Source: Fibrobacter succinogenes
GTDB taxonomy: Bacteria > Fibrobacterota > Fibrobacteria > Fibrobacterales > Fibrobacteraceae
Assembly (NCBI GenBank): GCA_902779055.1
Contig: CACZAD010000017.1
Location: 37,864 to 101,863 of the forward strand
Direction of reading: 5' to 3'
DNA: 64,000 nt
Shown here: positions 58,434 to 64,000 of the stretch, in pieces
How positions within the stretch are numbered: the first letter of the stretch is position 1
Layout: each line of letters starts with the position of its first letter
Notes under the pieces: model-generated
The model's input: the letters and a program-made list of their open reading frames with translations, nothing else
What the model was told of the DNA's origin: nothing
Database searches by the model: none
Program-made: the position numbers and the translations under genes

Positions 58434-59303
58434 ATGAAAAAATCATTGCTTGCAATCGGATGCGCCGCTCTCGTTTCTGCCTCTGCAGCTTTTGCTGATG
58501 GTGGCATGTTCGAAGCCTGGCTTCCGGAAAACATGACTGCCGACGTAGTCGCAGCCATCAAGTTCACCCGCTTGGATTTCCATAACTGGCAGGAGGGCGG
58601 TACGTCTTCTTCGACGTGGCTTTTCACGTATGACGCCGATCTCAAGAACCACTGGGAAGTTGTGGACTGGCGCAACAAGGTGAACCTTGCCCTTGGCCAG
58701 ACCTGGACGGATGGCTTCGGCAAGCGCAAGTCCGATGACAAGATCTTCATTGAAACGATGGCCGACTTCAACGTTTCCGAACAGTTCAAGCCGTATGTCG
58801 GTGCCCGTTTCGAAAGCCAGTTCATGAAGAGCTACGAATACAGCGAAGACGAAGACGGCAACGAAATCCGTACTCCGATCTCTTGCTTCATGGATCCGGG
58901 TTACGTGACGCAGATGGCCGGTATCGGTTACTTCCCGAACGATATGTTCTCCACCCGTCTTGGCTTTGCTAACCGTATGACGATTTCCCGTGGCTACGGC
59001 TATGCTGACGATCAGGATACAAAGAAGAAGGAAAAGTTCAGGGACGAACCGGGTCTCGAAAGCATTACTGAATTCAAGTATGCCTTCTCCGACATCGTGG
59101 GCTTCAAGACCCGCCTGTGGGCATTCGTGAACTTCCACGGCTTTGACGAAATCGACGGCAAGTGGGAAAACCTCCTCACGGTCGCCCTTTCTCCGCTGTT
59201 CGAATTCCAGTTCGGTTTCGACATGGCATACGACAAGGACTTGGACCTCGATTCCCAGGCCAAGAGCATGATCCTCATCGGTGTGACCTGGCGCTGGTTC
59301 TAA
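58434..59303 (+). CDS. DUF3078-like outer-membrane protein
   Basis: A 289-residue protein with a signal peptide (SASAAFA) and a beta-rich mature part. HWEVVDWRNKVNLALGQTW and the ending SMILIGVTWRWF fit DUF3078-type barrel proteins common in Bacteroidota and Fibrobacterota. AAGGAAG lies before the ATG; a longer frame is open upstream but has no better start. High use of preferred codons suggests strong expression. Function is unknown. Confidence 0.72.
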   Translation: MKKSLLAIGCAALVSASAAFADGGMFEAWLPENMTADVVAAIKFTRLDFHNWQEGGTSSSTWLFTYDADLKNHWEVVDWRNKVNLALGQTWTDGFGKRKSDDKIFIETMADFNVSEQFKPYVGARFESQFMKSYEYSEDEDGNEIRTPISCFMDPGYVTQMAGIGYFPNDMFSTRLGFANRMTISRGYGYADDQDTKKKEKFRDEPGLESITEFKYAFSDIVGFKTRLWAFVNFHGFDEIDGKWENLLTVALSPLFEFQFGFDMAYDKDLDLDSQAKSMILIGVTWRWF

Positions 59304-59331
59304 TTTAGAATCAAATCCAAACTATTTAAGG

Positions 59332-59355
59332 GAACCGCTTCGGCGGTTCTTTTTT
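59332..59355 (+). terminator. Terminator of the DUF3078-like gene
   Basis: A 7-bp stem GAACCGC/GCGGTTC with the stable tetraloop TTCG is followed by six T bases. Confidence 0.92.
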
Positions 59356-59389
59356 CTATCTTTGTACGTGCAAAATTAAAGAGGTTTCT

Positions 59390-60004
59390 ATGGCTATTAC
59401 TGTTGTGGATTACAATGCAGGCAACTTGACTTCGGTGATGAATGCGCTCAAGTTTATTGGCGTCGATGCCAAGGTGAGCCGCGATCCCGATGAAATCGCG
59501 AAGGCCACGCGCTTGATTTTCCCGGGCGTGGGTGCAGCCGCATCTGCAATGGAAACCTTGACCAAAACAGGAATCGGCGAAGCCATCAAGGCGGTGGTGA
59601 AGTCCGGCAATCCGGTGCTGGGCATTTGCATCGGCTGCCAGATCATTCTCGAAGAAAGCGAAGAAGACGGCGGAGTCAAGACCCTCGGCCTCATTCCGGG
59701 ACGTGCCGTGCGCTTCAAGGACGAACCGGGCCTCAAGATCCCGCACATGGGCTGGAACCAGGTGAACTTCACGCGTGAACACCCGATCATGAAGGGTATC
59801 CGCAGCGGTTGCGACTTTTACTACGTGCATTCGTACTATCCGCAGGTCCCTGCTGAATACGCCTATGCCGAAACCACCTACGGAACGCAGACGTTTACCG
59901 GACTCATCGGCAAGGACAACCTGATTGCAAGCCAGTTCCATCAGGAAAAGAGCGGTGAAGTCGGGCTCGCAATGCTCAAGAACTTCTGCGACTGGAACGT
60001 GTAA
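59390..60004 (+). CDS. hisH: Imidazole glycerol phosphate synthase, glutaminase subunit HisH
   Basis: A 204-residue class I glutamine amidotransferase that feeds ammonia to HisF in histidine synthesis. N-terminal VVDYNAGNLTSVMNAL, oxyanion loop PGVGAA, and the nucleophile elbow GICIGCQ (Cys80) are as expected; IPHMGWNQV and FYYVHSYYP are also conserved. The late catalytic His-x-Glu pair appears as FHQEKS. AGAGG precedes the ATG. hisF is not adjacent in the window, so the pathway genes are scattered here. It stands between two terminators. Confidence 0.95.
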   Translation: MAITVVDYNAGNLTSVMNALKFIGVDAKVSRDPDEIAKATRLIFPGVGAAASAMETLTKTGIGEAIKAVVKSGNPVLGICIGCQIILEESEEDGGVKTLGLIPGRAVRFKDEPGLKIPHMGWNQVNFTREHPIMKGIRSGCDFYYVHSYYPQVPAEYAYAETTYGTQTFTGLIGKDNLIASQFHQEKSGEVGLAMLKNFCDWNV

Positions 60005-60038
60005 GGCGCAAGCTCCGTAACATTCAAAAACAAAGACG

Positions 60039-60074
60039 CCCCGGTTCTGTGTTGAACGACCGGGGATTTTTTTT
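60039..60074 (+). terminator. Terminator of hisH
   Basis: CCCCGGT pairs with ACCGGGG around a 13-base loop and is followed by A and eight T bases. Confidence 0.88.
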
Positions 60075-60097
60075 GCTGTATCTTATAGGCATTAAAT

Positions 60098-60436
60098 GTA
60101 TCATAAAAATGCTATTTTTGATAAAATGATTCATATATGTTAAATTTTTATAAAATATGGTTAAAAAGTATCATATGGTATTGCTTTGTTGAAAAAAAGA
60201 GAGTATATTTGCCAATGTAAGATCTGTTTGAAATTTTACGTTCAAATTCTGAAATGACTCATATCTCGGAGATTACGGATGAGAGCGTCGAGTGTTTAGG
60301 AGGAATGACATTCTTGTCCGTAATCTTGCCGGGAGGGGCTTTTTTCGAGTCCTTTTAAAGTATCATGGAAAAACATTTTTTAGGATGATGCTTGAAAATG
60401 ACTACATTTTTGTTTTAAATCCTACAAAAGTATCAT
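60098..60436 (+). promoter_or_regulatory. Four GTATCAT sites upstream of the TIGR02147 gene
   Basis: GTATCAT occurs at 60098, 60168, 60360 and 60430, mostly as AAGTATCAT. The two inner distances are equal: 70 bases in each pair. The region is very AT-rich. The same word occurs twice upstream of the related lipoprotein at 5148-6737. These may be binding sites of the TIGR02147 regulator; this is inferred from co-occurrence only. Confidence 0.45.
60254..60358 (+). other. Leader hairpin with small open frame
   Basis: GATTACGGA (60271-60279) pairs with TCCGTAATC (60317-60325), with an inner stem GAGTGT/ACATTC (60290-60295, 60308-60313) that closes a loop holding TTAGGAGGAATG. Six T bases follow at 60340-60345. 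A 34-codon frame (ATG 60254 to TAA 60358) covers the hairpin but has no ribosome site; a nested ATG at 60305 is only one base from AGGAGG. It may be an attenuator or small-RNA structure before the regulator. Confidence 0.35.
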
Positions 60437-60477
60437 AAGAAAGAAATTATCTAAATAACAATTATATATTTGGAATT

Positions 60478-61308
60478 ATGAAGCCGGTTACGGAATATCA
60501 GGACTACCGCATTTACATGCAGGACTACTATAACGAACGAAAAAGGGTTTCGTCGTTTTCGTGGCGTGAGTTTACGCGTGCTTCTGGCTTTACTTCTCCG
60601 ACGTATCTCAAGCTGGTGTGCGAAGGCAAAACGCGCCTTTCGCCTTTGGGGGCCGAAAAAGTCGGCGCGGCGATGCACCTTGCTGGCTTTGAACTGGAAT
60701 ACTTCAAGTCGCTGGTGGATTATTGCCATGCCAAGACGGACCAGGCGCGCAAAATCGCTTACGAGTCCATGCTGGAGCTGGCGCATGACAACAAGATAAA
60801 GGTTGTTGACGGCGAAGCTTTCCATTATTTTGAATCCTGGGTCCATCCTGTCGTTAGAGAACTCGCTCCCGTGATGCCGGGAGCGACTCCTGGTGAAATT
60901 GCAAAACGTTGCTGTCAGGAGGTCTCCGCCGGGGACGTCCGCGAATCGCTTGATTTTATGGTCCGCTCCGGTCTCTTGAAGCGGAATGGCGATACTTACG
61001 AACAGACGGACAAGCATTTAAAAGGAACTTCCGATATCATGCCTGTGGTGCTGCGTTCGATGCACCGCGAAATGGCTTCGTTTGCAGAAGAGGCCATTGA
61101 TCGTTATGCCCCGTCCGAGCGAAATTTTACGGGCCTTACCATGGGTATTTCGGCCGAAGATTACGGAAAGATCGTGCAAGAACTGGATGCCTGCCGCAAG
61201 AAGATCACGCAGATTGCGTTGAACAGCCGCGGCACGGAACGTGTTTATAGATTGAATTTACAGTTGTTTCCATTGACGTGGAGAGAGGATGAAAACAATG
61301 ATAAGTAG
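60478..61308 (+). CDS. TIGR02147-family regulator
   Basis: A 276-residue protein of the Fibrobacter-enriched TIGR02147 family (DUF4423-related). Typical blocks are DYRIYMQDYYNERKR, FSWREFTRASGFTSPTYLKL, VCEGKTRLS and AFHYFESWVHPVVRELAPVM, with a late NFTGLTMGISAEDYGKIVQE. The N-terminal part looks like a helix-turn-helix and the family is thought to control gene expression, but this is not proven. The end overlaps the following lipoprotein gene by 11 bases, implying co-translation, so it probably regulates or senses that lipoprotein. No good ribosome site; TTTGGA is the nearest. Confidence 0.85.
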   Translation: MKPVTEYQDYRIYMQDYYNERKRVSSFSWREFTRASGFTSPTYLKLVCEGKTRLSPLGAEKVGAAMHLAGFELEYFKSLVDYCHAKTDQARKIAYESMLELAHDNKIKVVDGEAFHYFESWVHPVVRELAPVMPGATPGEIAKRCCQEVSAGDVRESLDFMVRSGLLKRNGDTYEQTDKHLKGTSDIMPVVLRSMHREMASFAEEAIDRYAPSERNFTGLTMGISAEDYGKIVQELDACRKKITQIALNSRGTERVYRLNLQLFPLTWREDENNDK

Positions 61309-62776
61309 AATTCTTGAAGTGTCTCTGTATGCTTTTTTGATGACTATCATAGCGTGTTCCGATGGAGATAACACTGCCGGGGTTACCGAAGACGGTAATC
61401 CGGCTTTTGCCGCTGCGTTCGAAGTTGAGAAACCCGATCATTATGATTTGTGGTCTGTTGATACCAAGACCTCGGATAAGGATAATTCCGGTTACTGGTT
61501 TGATTTGAACAGTTGGGAAGACGATCCCGCTGCTGTCATTACGTTCCCTGCAATGCTTGGCGATGGATCGTCTAGCGATTCGATGAAGGCCATTGTGGAT
61601 TCTTGTGGCGGTGTTTGCGGAACCGTTGAATTTGTGAATTCTCTAAGACCAATGTTGACGGCTGGCGTCGGATTCTCGCTGGATAAGGGTAACTCGTTGG
61701 TCGATGCATCTTCGTGGAACGGCCTGTGCGTTTCCTATGAATCTGATTTTAACATGCGGGTGAAGCTGAGCCTTGACAAGGACGAATACGCGACCGTCAA
61801 TGGCGATTTGCCTTATGCGGAATTCCCCAAGATGCTCAAGCTTGGCACCCGCTGTGCCAAGTGGGAAAGCTTCAAGCACTCTAATGCGGGCAATGTCGCT
61901 ATCGAAGAGGCTGTCAAGAAGGTCGGTTCGCTCGTGTTCGAGTTTATCGGTAAGCCGAACCAGAAGGGTTCCTTCAATATCAAGGGATTTACTTCCCTTA
62001 AGGATGTTGAACAGAATGCTGGCGCAAGTTCTAGCTCCCAGTCCAGCTCCAGTTCTAACGCCACTTCTAGCGTCAAGGTTGTTCATGACACGTTTAATGA
62101 TGTCTGCTCGTTTGTCTCTATCGATGATCTGTGGTATGGCCCGCATTGGGAACCGCAACTGGAACTGCCTTTGGATGACGGCTCGATGACGACTACAAGT
62201 TGGTATGTCCTCTCGGGAATCGGATCGACTGAGGTTTCGCGAATCAAGTGGCCTGTCGCCAAATCTGGAGGTTCTGGGGCCACTGCCATGACACCGATTG
62301 TTGAATACTGTAGTGGTATTTGTGGCGATTTTGTTTTTGACAGCGATGGTTATGCCGGTATCGCGATTGATCTTGCTGGCGGAACCTCGATTAATGGCGT
62401 GAAAAGAAAATATGTGGGTGTCTCTGATTGGGGCGGCTTGTGTGTAACGTATGCTTCGACAAGAATGCTTCAGGTTGTGACGAACAGTGCGGGCTGGCAG
62501 GATGCCGCGAATGACTATTTTGAGATGGGTATTTTTGATATGCCTATGGTGAAATTGCCGAGCAGCCAGCATCTTGTGACTGAGTGCTTTAAATGGTCTG
62601 AATTTATCCCTGCGGACGGAGATCCTGTGGAACCGGATAAAATGGTCTCGATTTATTTTATTGCGGAAGGTGGAGCTGGCGTTTCGGGCAAGTTCAATAT
62701 TGTTGGGTTAGGACGGTATCAGGATCTTGAACATCCTGAATGTGCAGTCAAGGAAAAATATGTTTCGGGATCGTAG
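61298..62776 (+). CDS. Two-module secreted lipoprotein (CxGxCG module family)
   Basis: A 492-residue lipoprotein with lipobox IIAC and two modules of the same family as the 5148-6737 gene (about residues 49-235 and 277-477). Landmarks are NSGYW, SCGGVCGTVEF, LCVSYESDF and RCAKWESFKHS in module 1, and IKWPV, YCSGICGDF, GGLCVTYAS, ECFKWSEF and FNIVGLGRY in module 2. A Ser-rich linker (241-259) joins them. The fourth cysteine (RCAKW/ECFKW) is absent from the 5148 protein. ATG 61298 has a better distance from GAGAGAGG than ATG 61289. It is coupled to the TIGR02147 gene. Confidence 0.8.
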   Translation: MISRILEVSLYAFLMTIIACSDGDNTAGVTEDGNPAFAAAFEVEKPDHYDLWSVDTKTSDKDNSGYWFDLNSWEDDPAAVITFPAMLGDGSSSDSMKAIVDSCGGVCGTVEFVNSLRPMLTAGVGFSLDKGNSLVDASSWNGLCVSYESDFNMRVKLSLDKDEYATVNGDLPYAEFPKMLKLGTRCAKWESFKHSNAGNVAIEEAVKKVGSLVFEFIGKPNQKGSFNIKGFTSLKDVEQNAGASSSSQSSSSSNATSSVKVVHDTFNDVCSFVSIDDLWYGPHWEPQLELPLDDGSMTTTSWYVLSGIGSTEVSRIKWPVAKSGGSGATAMTPIVEYCSGICGDFVFDSDGYAGIAIDLAGGTSINGVKRKYVGVSDWGGLCVTYASTRMLQVVTNSAGWQDAANDYFEMGIFDMPMVKLPSSQHLVTECFKWSEFIPADGDPVEPDKMVSIYFIAEGGAGVSGKFNIVGLGRYQDLEHPECAVKEKYVSGS

Positions 62777-62838
62777 TGCCGTGATGGCGTTGTAGTCTCG
62801 GTGCTATTCCTGGATTTTGTTTGTTTGAGGGAGGACCT

Positions 62839-64000
62839 CATGTTGCGTAGGTTTTGCGGGCTTGCCGTATCGGCTCTTTTGTTGGGCGTTGTCGCTTGCT
62901 CTGACAACAATCCGTCGGGTGGTGTCGAAGACCCCATTTTGGAGGGCGTTAGCAGTTCGTCTGTAGAAGCGCTTTCGAGCGGTGGCGTAATCGAATCTTC
63001 TTCAAATGGTGCAGTATCTTCGAGTAGCGCGGTAAAAACGGCCCGCTACAATTTGTGGGACCCAGCCATAGATTACAAGGTCAATACGGGTGACGATAGC
63101 ACGGGCTATTGGAAAACTTTTGGCGATAACCTGTTTGGCCATCAGGGCGAATCGAAGATTATTTTCCCTGTCGAACTTGAAGAATCGTCGACGCCGCTTG
63201 CTTCTGTCTTTAAACATTGCGATGGTTTGTGCGGATCGATTGAACCCGATTACTTAATGATCGGTCCCTGGGCGGGTGTTGAAATCCCGCTTGCCAAGGA
63301 CGGCGCTACGGCGGATGTCACGTCTTGGGGTGGTGTCTGTGTCACTTACGAATCTGATTATTTGATAAGCATTTATTTAAAGGTTCAAGTTGATGGGTTT
63401 GATTCTAATAGCATTAGGACTCCGTTTGATGCATATCCTATAGGCTTTTTAGGTAGAACATCGCTTGAAGATTCTCCTGCACCTACGCTTCGTAATATGT
63501 ACTATATTGACGATGTTAAAACTGTATGTAGAAAATGGAGCAACTTTGTTGAAGCCAATTGGACCGATTATAGCGGTTCTTCAAAGGTGAGTAAAGTTCT
63601 TACAGGCGAAGAGGCTGCAAAGAAAATTCAGTCTATCATGTTTGTAATTCAAAGCCGTGGTGATGACGATAAGAAAACTTTCAATATCAGGGGAATCAGT
63701 ACTTACGATCCGAGCGGTTCTAAGTATGATGGGCGACAACCTGATGATGAAAACCCTGTAAAATTTCCTGAAGACGATTCCTTGACCTGCCTGTGGAAAG
63801 GGGGCTTGGGCGATACCTATGTGAATACGGGCTATAATGATCGTGATGAATACGTGGGTATGCTGGTGCCTTTTGATGAGTCTCCTGCTAACTCTTATGC
63901 GCATATTGAATACCCTGCGTATCCGTCGATGGAGTTTGGCCCTGATATGTATGGGGGTGTTATTTGGGAGTGTGCCGGTTTTTGTGGAACGATGGATATT
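62839..64000 (+). CDS. Third lipoprotein of the CxGxCG module family (partial)
   Basis: The frame is open from ATG 62839 to the window end (387 codons). GAGGGAGG precedes the start. A signal peptide with lipobox GVVAC (Cys20) and a Ser-rich stalk are followed by a module with STGYW, KIIFPV, HCDGLCGSIEP, WGGVCVTYESDY, VCRKWSNF and FNIRGIS. A second module has begun and reaches WECAGFCGTMDI at the edge. It lies 62 bases after the previous lipoprotein, so the two are probably co-transcribed. The second copy is more diverged from the others. Confidence 0.8.

Overview
The window looks like a chromosomal segment of a Fibrobacter species (phylum Fibrobacterota), possibly from a metagenome assembly. 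The main taxonomic clues are a TIGR02147-family regulator, a FISUMP-domain (TIGR02145) lipoprotein, Ser-rich linkers after lipobox cysteines, a FDLLGR-type C-terminal tail on a secreted protein, and an envelope gene set typical of a diderm (BamA, Skp, MCE protein, small beta-barrels). No tRNA, rRNA 16S/23S/5S, CRISPR array or insertion sequence was seen.

Layout. 1-2453: surface-glycan operon (TagD-like cytidylyltransferase, LicD, glycosyltransferase). 2613-10761: housekeeping genes (MBL hydrolase, purF, valS, nitroreductase) around a two-module lipoprotein. 10854-19310: AT-rich accessory island holding fragments of two toxin-antitoxin systems (HigBA-like, HipBA-like), a RhuM gene, McrBC with a third zinc-ribbon gene, a probable structured RNA with its own promoter, and an intact toxin-antitoxin pair. 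19367-24033: ClC channel and a CotH-kinase lipoprotein. 24168-34932: recCBD operon. 35115-36892: ACT-domain protein and phenylacetate-CoA ligase. 37508-40895: bamA-skp. 40994-44192: a second defence-like locus of two overlapping DUF262 genes. 44281-48604: acetyltransferase, ettA, small membrane proteins and an ABC-2 permease. 48675-49067: rnpB with promoter. 49150-54426: outer-membrane barrel, recG and an MCE gene. 54528-60004: secreted proteins, a broken argG and hisH. 60098-64000: a TIGR02147 regulator followed by two more lipoproteins of the same family as the one at 5148-6737.

Most interesting points. (1) An unrecognised secreted domain with a CxGxCG motif occurs in six copies in three lipoproteins; GTATCAT repeats lie upstream of both loci. 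(2) A roughly 190-nt RNA candidate at 18450 has a near-consensus promoter, a long closing stem and a terminator-like hairpin. (3) Three approximately 40-bp inverted repeats lie in one intergenic gap at 47597-47815. (4) Three conserved housekeeping genes (purF, ettA, argG) carry small internal deletions, either real lesions or assembly faults. (5) McrBC carries a linked zinc-ribbon partner, and there is a tandem DUF262 pair.

Family names are assigned from motifs read by eye; no database search was run.
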